Below, piece after piece: positions 24,850 to 38,143 of a stretch of DNA of 64,000 nt (positions are counted from its first letter, which is position 1; each line of letters opens with the position of its first letter). The position numbers and the translations under genes are program-made. The stretch comes from Primulina eburnea (Eukaryota > Streptophyta > Magnoliopsida > Lamiales > Gesneriaceae), in NCBI RefSeq assembly GCF_022965805.1, contig NC_133116.1, forward strand, positions 1,426,001 through 1,490,000, given 5' to 3'. A model generated the notes under the pieces. That model made no database searches and was not told the DNA's origin. It saw nothing but the letters and a program-made list of their open reading frames with translations.

Positions 24850-27800
24850 TCTCCTAAGTAAGTCATAAATTTTTAAATAACAAATTTTATGAATTTGAGC
24901 ATTACATATCGAACAATATATTATTTTTTAGACAAATGGTTGATATACATGTATAAAGGCACACAAAATTGTGAGGCGGTACACTTGAAACTATACTTTT
25001 AAAGACGAAGAGAAGATGCATATACCACAACGTGTCCCAACCACTTGTCGCATGTACGTGTTTTGGGGTTTGTAATATTTTAATTTTTTAAGTTTTTATT
25101 TGAACAAGAAAAATTAGTTTTTCAAAAACAAAAAAACATTGATATGAATTTTAGTAAGATGAATAAAGAAGATTGTGAGAAGGCGAGAGGTCAACCTAAA
25201 AACGAACACTCCGTGAGAGACTGCTGGGTGTTTTCCCGCTATCTATTGTGAGTAAGCATATAAATCGATCTTATTAAAATTTAATCATTGTTGTTTTAAA
25301 GCTAAAAAGTATTATTTTTTATTTTTAAAATAATTTCCACATTTTCGACAAAAATTACTTTATACTAAAATATAATTAACTATTTGAGATCATGATATAA
25401 TTTTATATTTATCTAAAATACCCTTATATACCATATGTACAAACATGAAAATCTTAAACAATTTATCTTTTTATTTTTTTCTGAAGTCTAAATTATAGAT
25501 AAGGATTAAAAAAACATTACGGTGATTTTTTTAGAATTTGGAAAATGACCATGTAAAAAAAAGGGGAAGTTATTGAAAAATCCCCAATCATAATATTTCT
25601 TTGCATTCACTCCCTACCCACAAAATTATGGTATTATTTCATACAAAATGTGGTACACTTCATGTGGAAATGTGGTAAACTTCATGTGGAAATGTGGTAC
25701 TAAAAAAGTACCTAGGGACTGAAAACAAAGAAAAACGACGGCTGGGGACTGAAGTCAAATTTCTCGAAAAAAAAAAGAATTATAACAGCTGTCAGCTGTT
25801 ACGTACGTACATAGCACAGAGAAGCGTAGGAGCGTACGTGGCACTGAGCACGTGTTATCGTTGACGGAGAGAAGCGCCGTCAATAGAAAGGCAAAGAATA
25901 GATAACGGTCGTTATTTGCAACTTGAGTTTAGTTGACAGTTTGGCTTGGACCCGTTCCCTCGCTCTAAAGTGCTTAAAATCGAGATGATTCCTCATTTAT
26001 TAATTTTTTTTAAAATCATAATAAGATGTCATTTGAGGTCCGTTTCTCTGTATCATTGTCCACCCTAGTAAGCTACACCTTCAATCCCTAGCTGTTCATT
26101 CTCTTGAATTTTATTTTCAACCTATAATATTGCCATTCAATGTATAATGTGACCTTTTTTTCCCTAAATTTCTATGTTTGAAAGTCTTTTTATCCAATCT
26201 ATAAAAATATTATTTTTATGTCAAAAATATTATTTTTCTATTCTAATAAGAACCGAATTGACTTGCATAACGAATATCTCACAAGAAACCTACTTCTAAC
26301 CAGAAATAATTTAAAAGCATGATTAAAGAGTAATTACATTAATCATATCAAATAATGACTATTAATTATCAATTAATAATTAATAGATTCTATTATGAAT
26401 GGTTTAGGCGTCAGTTAGAACCGAAGAGACCGTATCTTTTTCAAACCAATCGAACATATTGAATTGCTCTTTCAGAAATAATTAAAACGAACCGGACGAA
26501 TTGTTATATCAAAAACGATAAAACCGACCACTATCACACCAGCAAAATCCAAAAAATTGTCACAAACAAATTATATGACTAAATTAAAATTTTCAAACAT
26601 TCCATAAATCAAAATTTATTTTTATTAACCAGAATATTGTCAGTTAATTATACGGTAATTAAATCTTGATTTTATACATAATCTATAACTCATTTAGCAA
26701 CAAAGTACTAATTTAATTTGGAACAACTTCTCGAGTTCAAGACATAATTGTAACAAGCCCTCCCCAGTCCCCAATAGCCAATTCAGCATAAAAAAAAAAA
26801 AAAAAATCCCCAATTTATGATAAAATTGTATGTTTGGCTTAGGGCTTTCATTACGACGATCTATTATTGCAATATTAATGTAAGCACGTATCATGATTAC
26901 CATGTTCTTGCATTCAGGCCAGGTAAACACATAGCTTAATATATACCTCAATTGGCCGTGCACGAATCCCTGCCAGTTTCCATGATGTAGCTAGAACTTT
27001 TCTTTGGATGGCAAACGTTATTTATTTATAGGAATCTTGTGTGCATCTTATAAATTCATGTTAGAATTCCAGTGAGTGTGTATATATGTTAAACTGTACT
27101 GAACAAAGAATAATTGCATGATGCCTTCAAAGCAAGTTGTACGTGCATTGCTTTTCATACATGCGCTTAATTCTGACTTCAAATCGAGCAATTGACTCCT
27201 AGACGTAGGCATGGGAAAGGTGATTGGAACTAAGAGCATTTCTAGACACCCCATTTGCTACCTAGAAGATTCAAGGGCCTGACTGCCAGCAGTACTAGGG
27301 AAACCAACATATTTTTTTGACAGGAAATTATCATTTACTGGTTTGCGTTTGCCATTCCTTCTACCTATCATGTGAGATGATGGATTTAGATACATATCTT
27401 TTCATTTCATGATTATTTAGAAGTGTAAATTGATTTTTTGCTGGCATCAAGTTTTTTTTTTGTTATAGGGCGCCTCAGTGTTTTACCAAAAATTCTAATG
27501 TAATCTTAGTATTGACTCAATTAAGGTTCAACTTTATACTATTTTGCTAAATTTTAGTTAGTATAAAAGTTCTAATCTTCACATATATTTGGCCTTGTAT
27601 TTCTTGTTTTTAAATAGTTTTTCCAGTTATTACTAGAGTAGCATATTGCAACAGCTGAGTTGAGATAATAAATGTGAGAGATAGGAATGTATTTCATTCA
27701 ACTCATCAACACATGCCAGAGGCATACCAAGTTGGGACAGAAATGTATATGTGTGTGTGATTATCGAGTTAAAGAAAGTGTTAGAAAGCAAGTCAGAATG

Positions 27801-28600
27801 GAATTGTGAAGCTTGAGCAGATCTTGAGAAATGATAGGACATGCATGTGGTTCACCTTTGGAACCAGTTGTAGTGTCGTTTTCATATTTTGGATGCCAGA
27901 CTTTAGCATATCCCAAATATGGCTGGCTACATGTGTAATCAGATCAGTGACAAAAGACACCCTTAAAACACATCCCTGGCTCCTCCTCCGCCCAACTCTA
28001 TATCTGGCATGGCAATAACCATTATCTCATCAAAGTAGGAACCAAGATCGATCCAGGAAGAAGAGCGGCAAGATTGAACGAAGACCGACGGTGAAATTAA
28101 ACTTTAATCTTTTTATCTTTCTTCAAACTTCAATGGAGGGTTTATGAGAAATTGCAGATGAAAATTTAATCTGTTTTTTCGAGCCAAATGTTTGGTTCTA
28201 ATCATAGATAGTATTTGTAGGATAGCTGTCGTGGTAGCGTACCTAATGTGGTAATAAAATGCCTCCATGTGGGAAGGTATGTGTATTTCAAACTAGGTTA
28301 CTGTACATATATGGGACGATTTTAGTATGTTTTAAAACTTAAAATTTAAATATTCAGCAAAAAGATACGGACTGGAAACAAGAAACCAGACGATAAGAGC
28401 CATGGATGGTTTGGAACTGGAAGTTGAGAAACGAAATTTTAATGATCGAACATAAAACCAACAGACAACCTATGTTATTCGGAAATTACGACAAAATCCA
28501 TTCTGATTACAATCATGAGTTGGCAAAAGAAACAATTTTACAGAGAGAGCAAGCTCGGTATCAGTTAACATGAATATGAAGTTGTGAATTCGACACTCGT
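24850..28600. other. Long non-coding interval between the SEUSS promoter and SWEET1 genes
   Basis: No open frame here has recognisable protein similarity. Local structure: a 22 bp repeat at 25649-25700 and poly-A/T runs (26787-26806). Moderately complex sequence at 27050-27300 and 27640-28020 could be transcribed, but I cannot support a gene. Confidence 0.5.
25649..25700. repeat. 22 bp minisatellite, about 2.4 copies
   Basis: Units ATGTGGTACACTTCATGTGG(AA) and ATGTGGTAAACTTCATGTGG(AA) follow each other and are continued by a partial ATGTGGTAC. Confidence 0.85.
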
Positions 28601-28616
28601 TTCCTGGGCCGGAGAC

Positions 28617-30170
28617 TTAGACTTGTTCGTCGTTTGATGGATGTTTGTTTAATGGCTTCTCCTGATGGGGCTTGGATGTGCTTTTCTCCATCTCCAGGGA
28701 TTCACTAGTAGCACCTTTCTTGGTCTGGCCTTTGTTATTACGGTATATGGCGTACAGTATCAGTTGCACCGTACCTAATCCACAGCCAAATCCATTCGGA
28801 ATCTAGAAATATTGTACTAATATGATCAGTTGTGTACCGATTCGTGAGCACTCTCATAATTTTAATTAGAAATTCAATATCATATACTTACAGCAACAAA
28901 GGGATCCTTTCCAAGGAGGCCAAAGACAAACCAGGATGTACCACACAAGAACACAAACAATGATAAGAAGAAGGGCATGAATTCCACGCTTTTGGTCTTG
29001 ATCACCATCCTCTGCAAATAGATAACAAAAAGTGAAATGTATTAGAAACCAAATAATTTCAGACACCATTAGAAAATACAACCATTTTACAAAAACAAAG
29101 AAATGGAAACTTACCATGATTGTCAAAGGTGAACCGTACATTATGATGGAGAAGACAGTGGCTGCGCTTCCGCAGAAAAGCTTTCTGCCATTGCCATGGA
29201 GAGCGAATAGAGAAACAAACGCGACAATTGCAAAAATGGCGAGGACAAGAGTGAGCAATCCCAGGATCTTGCCCTTTTCTTTCTTCATTGCAAATATGAG
29301 AAAGATCATCACGTAAACCAATTCAATGGCAGCACCGGTGCCATTTATTGTCGAAACTAGCAAGTTGTTAGGTGACACAAAGGGGAGACCGTACCTAGAT
29401 AAGTTCATTCATGAAAAATATTCAATCATCTGCACACTCTACCAATTTGTACGACTTTCTTTTTCACTAATGTGATTTAATAGAAAATGGGACAGCTCGA
29501 ATGTCATTCTAGTTATGGGAAATTAAAGAGTAAAAATATTTAGAAAATTAAATATGTTTGGTGGAGAATATCTTTATATGTGAAAAAACAGCTGAAAACC
29601 TTTGCTCGATTGAAAAAATAATTTCAAGAAGCTCACCAAGCAGAAAGCAAGCAGTTGAGTAAGGTCATGACATAGGGAACTCCAGAGAACTGCTCAGTAG
29701 ACCTTTTCTTTATGATCCTTTTGAAGGTAATCCTATCAGAGATCATCATATAATTATAACCTTTCGAAAGTACCTTAATAAGATGATAAAAAGATTTTTT
29801 TTAAAAAAAGTGACAATTCTTCAATTTTGAGGTAGCGATACTCATAACAACAGAGTGAAGAAATCCAGCCAGCCAAAGCGAGCCATAAGAACAAATTATT
29901 TACATTTGATGCATAATTTTAAGCATGAAAGACGTGAGTCCTTAAGTACACACAAAAACAGATCATTAATTCTGGGGATGTGGAAGCTCACAGTGGTGCC
30001 AAGAAAAGAAACAGAGCGAAAGCATTCCCTGTAAAACGACCGGAAAACAATCAAATCAGAAGACGAAGATGAAATAAAAAACGTTACAACCCAAGAAAAT
30101 ATTATTCGGAGTATATATGGGAAAAAACCCCACCGAATATTCCGACGACGAAATGCAGAGTATTCTTCAT
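28617..30170 (-). CDS. SWEET1: SWEET1-type bidirectional sugar transporter, copy A
   Basis: Passive sugar (typically glucose) transporter of clade I SWEETs, with seven membrane helices in two MtN3/saliva triple-helix bundles; plasma membrane expected. Six exons with consistent phases: 30170-30134, 30028-29992, 29732-29637, 29394-29115, 29011-28892, 28802-28617, giving 251 aa. Signature segments are [118 protein letters not shown] and NGFGCGLGT, all closely matching Arabidopsis SWEET1. The hydrophilic C-tail is rich in K/E/S. A second, related gene lies 4 kb upstream on the same strand. Confidence 0.95.
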
Positions 30171-30373
30171 ATCTTCCTCGTGTTCTTGAAACACAAAACT
30201 CAACAAAGAACTATGTTTACTGAAAAACCCTGATCAAGAAACACCCCAAAAACCCACCGGAGAATTGAAAAGAAGATATCTTCCAGTTTCAAGAACGCTG
30301 TGTGTGTTGTGCGTGTGTGTTGTGCGTGTGTGAGCTTCATAGGTTGATAAAATCAGTGAAGAGGCATACACAC

Positions 30374-30383
30374 ATATATATAG
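30374..30383 (-). promoter_or_regulatory. Putative TATA box of SWEET1 copy A
   Basis: TATATATA read on the minus strand, about 205 bp upstream of the start codon at 30170. The leader between them is CT/TG-repeat rich. Position and sequence fit a plant TATA element, but no transcript data are available. Confidence 0.45.
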
Positions 30384-30714
30384 ACCAAAACGGGTTAGAA
30401 AGCAACAAAGTGTGAGAGAACTTGAATTATGGCCTCATGCATAGCGAATTTCATTTTAAAAAAATTACAGCTAACCATTTTTTTTATTGTTTTTAAAAAT
30501 ATAATTTATTGGAGGTTAATTTTATATTATCATTTGCTATCTTTTATTTCTCGTTTCTTTATTTCCTTGAATGGAATCAAAGAATCTGTCAGATATTTAA
30601 ACTGTCTGGTTGTTAGGTACGTAAGAATTTGTGACTATATTTGTGAAGCTGAAAAAATCAGTTAGCAGGCCAGTAAAAAGTTCGTTGATTTAGAAAAACC
30701 AGATTTTCCTACAT

Positions 30715-30813
30715 TTTTTTTAATTTCCTAAACTAGGAGGTGGAGTGGGCTCGAACTCGAGCCACTTATAGGGAAAAGAGGGTGAGACCACTTGGGTCAA
30801 AACCCGGTCTCAT
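30715..30813 (-). mobile_element. Short tRNA-derived SINE with 12 bp target duplication
   Basis: On the minus strand the element contains an A-box-like TGACCCAAGTGG and a B box GAGTTCGAGCCC about 45 bp later. It ends in an A-rich tail (the T run at 30715-30722 on the plus strand). An exact 12 bp direct repeat (ATTTTCCTACAT, plus strand) flanks it at 30703-30714 and 30814-30825. Pol III boxes, a 3' A tail and a long target duplication together define a retroposed SINE, inserted about 550 bp upstream of the SWEET1 copy A start codon. Confidence 0.78.
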
Positions 30814-30829
30814 ATTTTCCTACATTCTA

Positions 30830-31885
30830 AATGAACTTTTTGAACTTTTTAAACTTTTTAAAAAATTGAAAAAAATATAAAATTCCCAATTTTTTTTTTT
30901 TTACAGCAAACATATTGTTTGCCGCACCAAGTCATGAAATTTATATATATAAGAGTTTATGCTTTTTGAATAACAAAAATATACTTATTAGAATTTAGAT
31001 AATACGTTTATCTCTTCATTTATTTGAATGAATTATAAAAGATAATTTTAAATTAGAAGAAAATACTAAGATTAAAAGTATCCAGGAAAAAAATTATATT
31101 TATTTATCAAAATATTATAATCAGATTCATAATCAAAACAAGACCAACTTTGAGATTCTAATTAAGTAAATCTATTAGAAACAAAATTGGATATTAATAA
31201 ATAACAAAAGTCAAAAACATATCTTTGAAAATGAACAGTGAAGAATCACGTTTTTTTTGTGATGACACACACTCTTCAAGAAATTAATTGAGTTCACCCT
31301 ATAAACTTTCAAAAGTTCAATCAAGTCATGTACACAATTTTTAAATAAAATATATAAAATTCAATCCTTTCGCATTTTACGTACATTTGATTTAATTTTG
31401 AACTTTACCAGATTTTATCTTATATATCACATGTTTCCTTTCATTTCTTTTTCTTTAATACTCTGCTGGTCAATCATCACACACAATTAATGAAAATCAT
31501 TCCATTTTACCCACGCACAAAAACTGATCGAATCAAATATTGAATCATACCAGTAATAAACTAGCAAGCAAATAATTATCGAGTATGATAAAAGTACGAA
31601 TTATGTATCTATTTATTCATTCATTTACTTATTATTATTATTGGAGGAGAAGTAGAATTCGGGGCGGTGCCACTAGGCAGCTAGATGACGATGGACATTG
31701 CATGGATATCATAAATAGAAAAGACAAGAGAGTGCACAACGTTGCATGCAGACAGCGGCACGTAAGCTTCTCACTAATTTCTATTTTTTAAAGATCTCAT
31801 TAATTTCACGTAAAGAATAGTATTTTCCCCACTTTTCTTCCCCTCTCGTATAATACACTTCGACCACAACCGCAACTCGTCTTCG

Positions 31886-31934
<49 letters not shown>

Positions 31935-33010
31935 CATGCATCGTCTTTTGATAAAGGTTTGATCAGTTTATATATATATAAATATAATATTCATGCATCG
32001 TCTTTTGATAAAGGTTTGATCAGTTTATATATGCTCACTCAAGTCAATTAATACAACCATATAAATGCCAACCTTCATTTCCAATGAAACGATATTCTTT
32101 TTTAAGTCTGAAAGCATTAAAATCCAGTCATTTAGACCATCTTTGATACGTATATATCGAGTGCATGCACTAGAATATACTTGGGAAAATAACCTTATTT
32201 TTTTCATTAACTTGTTCTATATTTAATTTTGGTTCAGGTGCATATTTTTCTATTCTATTTCGCCGAAGCGTTGACGTGACATATGAAATTAATTACGTGG
32301 CGTCGAAAAATGTTGATGTGTCTAGCACCAGATCAACAATTAGACCAAAATATCTGAAAATTAAAATTCAGTGTACCAAGACCAAACTTTGAAAAGTTAA
32401 TAAACTGAAACACAAAGACGAATTAATGAATAAAAAAATTATTTTACCGGTTTATATATATTCCGCTATCAATGTATCCCAACATGCTGTTGTCTGTAGA
32501 ACGGATGAGCATAAATTAAATCTGTACAATCGCAATCATCAAAAAAATCGGGAAGACGCATAACAATCAGTTAGCTAGGGTGTTTTGAAGGTTACATTGC
32601 CCTCAAGACAAGGGCTACTCGAGTGGGTTCAAATTCATTACTAAATCAGGCACAATTGTCATTGTGGTGATCACTGATCATTAGCTACGTACTCACATAC
32701 GACTGATTCTAATTATTAAGATCAAGAATCGAAATACTTGTTTTATTTATACATAAGATTAAATGTTACGTATACTTTTTGTAAAATACGTACGCATAAT
32801 ATGGATGAAGTTTTGGAAATTAATTATTTTAAAGAGAGTGTAAACTAAACGACAGATGCGGAAGAAGAAAGAAATTGCGTTGGGCTAAGGTAACTGTAAT
32901 AGGCAGGTTATTTATTGTAGCGGCGATTCGGATTGCATGCTGTGTTTCATTTAAGGTTCTGGGGCCCTTTGATTGTGCTTATTTGTTTTCTTTCCATTCT
33001 TATTTGAATT
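30830..33010. other. A+T-rich intergenic DNA between the SWEET1 genes, left part
   Basis: No supported coding region. Apart from the microsatellite and 58 bp duplication listed separately, I see nothing organised. Confidence 0.55.
31893..32035. repeat. TA microsatellite with adjacent 58 bp tandem duplication
   Basis: (TA)n at 31893-31930 is followed by two copies of a segment beginning AATATTCATGCATCG (about 31929-31976 and 31987-32033) separated by a shorter TA tract. Confidence 0.85.
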
Positions 33011-33019
33011 TTGTCAAAT

Positions 33020-33160
33020 ACTTATGTGAGATGGTGGTTCGAGTCGTATTTTGTGAGACATATCTCTTATTTGGTCATCTATAAAAAATTATTATTTTTT
33101 TTTGTGAATTCCGTCTCACGGATAAATATTCGTGAAATCGTCTTACAAGAGATCTACTCA
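33020..33160. repeat. GAGACGGTCTC-family MITE-like repeat, copy 2 (diverged)
   Basis: Left part ACTTATGTGAGATGGTGGTT, then GTATTTTGTGAGACATATCTC and TTATTTGGTCATCTAT, and a right part CGTCTCACGGATAAATATTCG, all in the order seen in the better preserved copies. Confidence 0.65.
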
Positions 33161-33479
33161 TTGATTTTTATGTTTTTTTACGATGAAGATATATAATTTA
33201 ATAGAACAGTAAAATTGTATACGTCCCTCAAGATATACATATGAGATGTTACTTTTAGGATAAAAATAATGGGTTATTTTCATGACCCGCGATTACGTCA
33301 AGGTGTGATGGTCTAATTATTTTTTACCATGTTGTATCAAAAGTTTGGATCATTGGATATTCTACAAACCCTAAGGGTGAAAAGGTGTAGATTACAGGAT
33401 CGAAGTAAAAAAAAAAAAAAATTGGTCAATAATAAGTAGTCTTTCATTTGATACATACATTATACATACTAGTTATTCT

Positions 33480-34015
33480 GCACACGCGATGCGTGTGTGT
33501 ACAATATTTTTTTATCATTATCGATGAACTAAAGTGAAATTTGACAAATTATGGAGGGACTAATTTGATATTTGAATAGTTGAAATAAAAAAAAAGTGTT
33601 TAAATTTAAAAAAAAAACAATTGAAATTTAAAAAAACAAAAACAAAAACAAAAAACAAAAGTGTAATATTAGTACCATATATGTGTAAAATAGAAAAAAA
33701 AAGTTGGTGTCCTCTCTGGGTAGTTATTATCATATCCTCAAACTTAATAATATAGTATAGAGTGTGTACAATCTTTTTTATCATTATCGATGAACTAAAG
33801 TGAAATTTGACAAATTATGGAGGGACTAAATTGATATTTGAATGATTGAAATAAAAAAAATTAAAAATAAAAGTGTGTTGAAATTTGAAAAAACAAAAAC
33901 AAAAAACAAAAGTGTAATATTAGTATCATATAAGGGTACAATTGGAAAAAAAAGTTGGTGTCTTCTCTAAGTAGTTATTATCATATTCTCACACTTAATT
34001 ATAGAAATATAGATA
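33480..34015. repeat. Tandemly duplicated A+T-rich repeat (about 265 bp unit)
   Basis: Two head-to-tail copies at about 33495-33758 and 33762-34010 share GTGTGTACAAT, TATCATTATCGATGAAC, AATTATGGAGGGACTAA, AAAGTGTAATATTAGTA and GTAGTTATTATCATAT. The left edge has a palindrome, CACACGCGATGCGTGTGTG, at about 33481-33499. The transposon class is unclear to me; it resembles common dicot intergenic repeats that begin with a terminal palindrome. Confidence 0.8.
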
Positions 34016-34177
34016 GATTGTCTTTGCAGTTATTTCATCAATTATTAATAAAAACTCTATATATTGGACTCTTCCATTGTTTCCAGTAAAAAAAAAAAAA
34101 GAATAATAAAAATAACAGTATATTTTCAACAATATAATGATTTAATTAGAGCGGCTAGAAAATGTAGTAAAATAAAA

Positions 34178-36186
34178 TTAAGAATAATTATTTGATTGGT
34201 TACGGTTGGATGCCCCTGGCCCCTTTTCAAATGAGCCATCGGCGGTAATTATATTGCTGTTTTCGCCTTTATTATCGCGGTAAATTGCATACAATATCAG
34301 CTGCATCGTTCCGAATAAGCAACCAAATGCATTTGACACCTGCAAATTTATGATGATTTTACATTAAATCAAAATCAAATATCGTTAACTAATTAATCTT
34401 CAGTCCTGTCGAGGCCCACCATGTAATGTATTCGGTCGAATTTGTTTGTTTTTTATATAAGAAATTTTGATTTTTCGGCCCTTCCATCTTTAATATAACA
34501 CTGTTTCACTTTTACACTTGAAAATTGGGTTTCATAAAATATGTTTATATTAAGCAAAATCCTTATATATATCCAAATTGAATCTATAGTAGTGTTTGCA
34601 ATCATTAAAAAAAATGATGAGTATATATCTTATGAGACGGGTCAACCCTATCGATATTCACAATAAAAATTAATACTCTTAACATAAAAAGTAATATTTT
34701 TCATGGATGACCCAAATAAGAGATCCGTCTCTAAAATACGACCCGTGAGACCGTCTCACACAAGTTTTTGTCTGATTATTGAAAGAAAGAAAAAATCACA
34801 TTGGATGTGTTTCTTAAACTCATATTTTGCTTAATTTAAATGAAATCTAAAAGATGATTCTAATTATTCAAAAGTGATTCTTTGATATGTAATAACTTAT
34901 TTATCAAATACTAAACACTTCTTGATTTTCAGCTTTTCATTTTTGTTTCTATTCACTTATGATTTGTCTTTATTTCTTCACAAACAATAAATTTAATCAC
35001 TTCTACGAATTTAATCTTTTACAAAAACCACACATGTTTATTATTTATATTTTGAAACGTTTAGATTATAAATGTGTGGTTAACCACACATTAAACGCAT
35101 CTGTTGGATATATATATATATATATATTGGGTGTAGCTAGCTAATGAAAACGAAATAAATAACAACTCACAAATATGAAAACGTCCTTTCCAATAAGCCC
35201 GTAGGTTAACCAGGAAGTGCTGCAAAGGAAAACGAAGAGCGATAGGAGAAAGGGCATATACTCCACGCTCTTGGTTTTTATCACCATCATCTGCACAAAT
35301 AAATTAATCAAAATATTTTCATCTTAGTTAATAATTAATTACACCCTAACCACACTTCGCTACGTACTTAGAATATTCTTGATTAATGAAAGATTGATCA
35401 TTGATGTATCTTACCATGACAGATAAAGGAGAAGCATACATTATTATGGAGAAAAAGGTGGCAGCAAAACCACATAGGTTCTTCCTTTTATTGGCGTCGT
35501 GAATGACCAAGACCGAAACCAAAGCAATAACCGAGAACACGGAGAGAGTACAGCACAGAAGCCCTAAAATCTTTGCCTTCTCTTTCTTGGGTGCAAATAT
35601 AAGGAATATCAACACATATATCGACTCTATCGCCGCACCAGCACCGTTGATCGACGACACCGAGACATTATTTTTTGTTATGAAAGGAAGCCCATACCTG
35701 CATGATTAGTATAACTAGCAAGTATTTTGTATATATACAGGAACATAATTTTTTTGAAAAAAAAATATTTTACCAAGTTGAGAGTAAGCAGTTGAGTAAG
35801 GACATGACATAAGGAATGCCGGAGAATTGTTCGGTTGATCTCTTCGTGACGATCCTCTTAAATGTCACTCTATCCTATTTCAATCAAAACCATTGGTTTA
35901 CCTCAAAAATATGAAAAATTAATGTAGCAACTGAGGAATATATATAAGGATTAAGACATCAGTTTTTCCAATCAAAAAAATTTGCTTACACTGGCGAGAG
36001 GAAGAGAAACAATCCAGTAGCATTCCCTGTGGTGAAACATAAACTAGTCACAAATATGATGACAGTTTAAGTGACTAAATTAAAGAAACATAGCTTAATA
36101 ATAATATAAATTAATAAAGATCAGAAATTTAACAAAAACACACCAAAAACTCCAAACACCAAACGCAGGGCCTTCTCTTTAATCAT
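34178..36186 (-). CDS. SWEET1-like: SWEET1-type sugar transporter, copy B
   Basis: Clade I SWEET paralogue of the gene at 28.6-30.2 kb. Six exons: 36186-36144, 36026-35990, 35869-35774, 35697-35415, 35290-35171, 34339-34178, giving 246 aa. Internal exon lengths 37/96/283/120 mirror copy A (37/96/280/120), and intron phases are the same. Signatures: [128 protein letters not shown]. Relative to typical SWEET1 the usual DPFVAIPN before the last helix reads DVFIFVSN, a substitution in a conserved stretch. The C-tail is shorter and ends NNYS. Likely functional, possibly with altered substrate or expression. Confidence 0.92.
34620..34770. repeat. GAGACGGTCTC-family MITE-like repeat, copy 3 (inverted)
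   Basis: Runs from TATGAGACGGGTCAACCCT to a well preserved end, GAGACCGTCTCACACAAG then TTTTTG, which is the reverse complement of the left end of the copy at 37151. It lies inside the last intron of SWEET1 copy B. Confidence 0.8.
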
Positions 36187-37150
36187 CTGAATCAAATATT
36201 TATTAATCGTAAGGACTTCGAAACAAAAAGCTGATTTCTTGAACAAGCTAGCTCGTCACAGTGGTGGTGATCGATGATAAAAAATGAAGGGTGGACTTAA
36301 ATAGAACCAAAAATCAGAAATAGCCACAATTGTTAATTGAATGTAGCAAATTACGCCCTCATCCGCACATATCTCCGTAATCTCATTGACATGGAATTGC
36401 ACCATGCATTGGCCATGTCAGAAAACGCGCAAACTCCCTATTTAGATTTTAGCGATTTGTAGGAAATGATTTTTGCGTGAAGGGTAACGATGGAGCACGG
36501 CCCGGGATTCTTTTAGCAACTTATCCAATATGACAAGGAGTACTGTAAATATTATATCCTTTAGCTTCCCACCTTCCCAAAACTCGTTTGTCAATTCTGG
36601 TGTACTAGAATTTTTATAAATTCCCTTTTGATGCTAAATTGTGTATCATGATTGTTAGAGTTTATTATGTATAACAATAAATCATGTGTACCTTTTCGAC
36701 GGAAATAAGACACACTTTTGTTGTTGGATCTCTAACTCGATTTATGAGGCGCAACTCCTTCAAACAAATCCCACGAACGATATTTTCTTCTTTTTACGGT
36801 TGTCTGAACAATATTCTGATTACATGTACGTTTTAAACTTTCGGAGATAACTGACGATTCTCCAAGAATTACCAAAGAGTGAGAATATTTGTGTATTTGT
36901 GTGTTGTTGTGTATGTGTGTCTACCAACTGGAGGCTACATATATTTATAGGATTTTGAGTCTGACCTAACCAGAGTTGTAATTCGCGTCAAATTGTGGAT
37001 ACACTAATTTGATATTTTCAAAACTCTAGATAAATTTAATCTTTTAGTTATGGTATATCTAAAATATATATATATAGCACACACATAAAAGATTATAATA
37101 TATTCAAATATTGATGAACTTCTTTTGGTCCTAAAGATTTTTGCATTGGC

Positions 37151-37330
37151 AAAAACTTGTGTGAGACGGTCTCACATGTCGTATTTGTGAGACAGATCTC
37201 TTATTTGGGTCACCCATGAAAAAATATTACTTTTCATGCTAAAAGTATTATTTTTTATTATGAATATGGATAGGGTTGACCCGTCTCACAGATTATGATC
37301 CGTGAGACGGTCTCACATGAGACTCACTCT
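37151..37330. repeat. GAGACGGTCTC-family MITE-like repeat, copy 4 (best preserved)
   Basis: Starts AAAAACTTGTGTGAGACGGT and ends GTGAGACGGTCTCACATGAG. The core GAGACGGTCTC is itself an inverted repeat and occurs at both ends. The middle holds TTATTTGGGTCACCCATGAA and GGATAGGGTTGACCCGTCTC. About 180 bp, no coding capacity. Confidence 0.82.
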
Positions 37331-38143
37331 TTTGCATTTGCTTCGAATACATATAAACACCGATTCATTTGACCCTGTTAATTATGTGTAATTCCATCGG
37401 TTGGTTACAATGAAAATTAATCTGCCTTATAATTGTGTTTGATAGTTCATTTCGCATCTTCACTTGGTAATTAATTGAACAAGAAAATTGTAGGTTTCCG
37501 TCTTACGGATTTTTCTTTTTACAAATTTAGTCATTTATATTATTAAAATTGCAGTCTTTATCCAATATTTTAAATTTTTTGATAGTTTAAGTATTTTTCT
37601 TCGAGGATATATATTAATTCGCACTTCACATTTGAGCGACATATTAGTGTCAAGTCAACATTACATCAACACACATGAAAAAAAGGAAAAAAATTGAAGG
37701 AAAAATAAAGAGTGGGTCTCATGTAAGATCGTCTCACGGATCTTACATGTATATATTTACTAATCAAATTTCATCTAATATTTGGTTTTCCATGTATACA
37801 TTTATTATTATTATTATAATATTTATCGTATATCAATTTAAATATTATCTTTCATGTATAATAAAGATATATAATTTTTTAATTATATTTATTTATTATT
37901 AAAATGATAAATTATATATTTATCACCTTACGTCAAATTTAGTCATTCAAACTAAACATATTTTTATTTATCAATTAATATTCCACACCAACTCAGTCAT
38001 TTTAAAATCGTTTTGTTTCTTATCATATCATATAATATGTTATCAAACGAGCTCGTAGACAGAAATTCTACAACACCAACACAAGGCCAACATCAATACC
38101 AATACCAACACCAACAAGATCATGAGTAACATATAAATATATG

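Noticed and set aside
27046..28018. Possible microRNA precursor or small gene between the SEUSS upstream region and SWEET1
   Set aside because: I tried to match known plant miRNA families (such as miR482, miR408, miR477) and found no convincing mature sequence or long hairpin; frames are short and without similarity.
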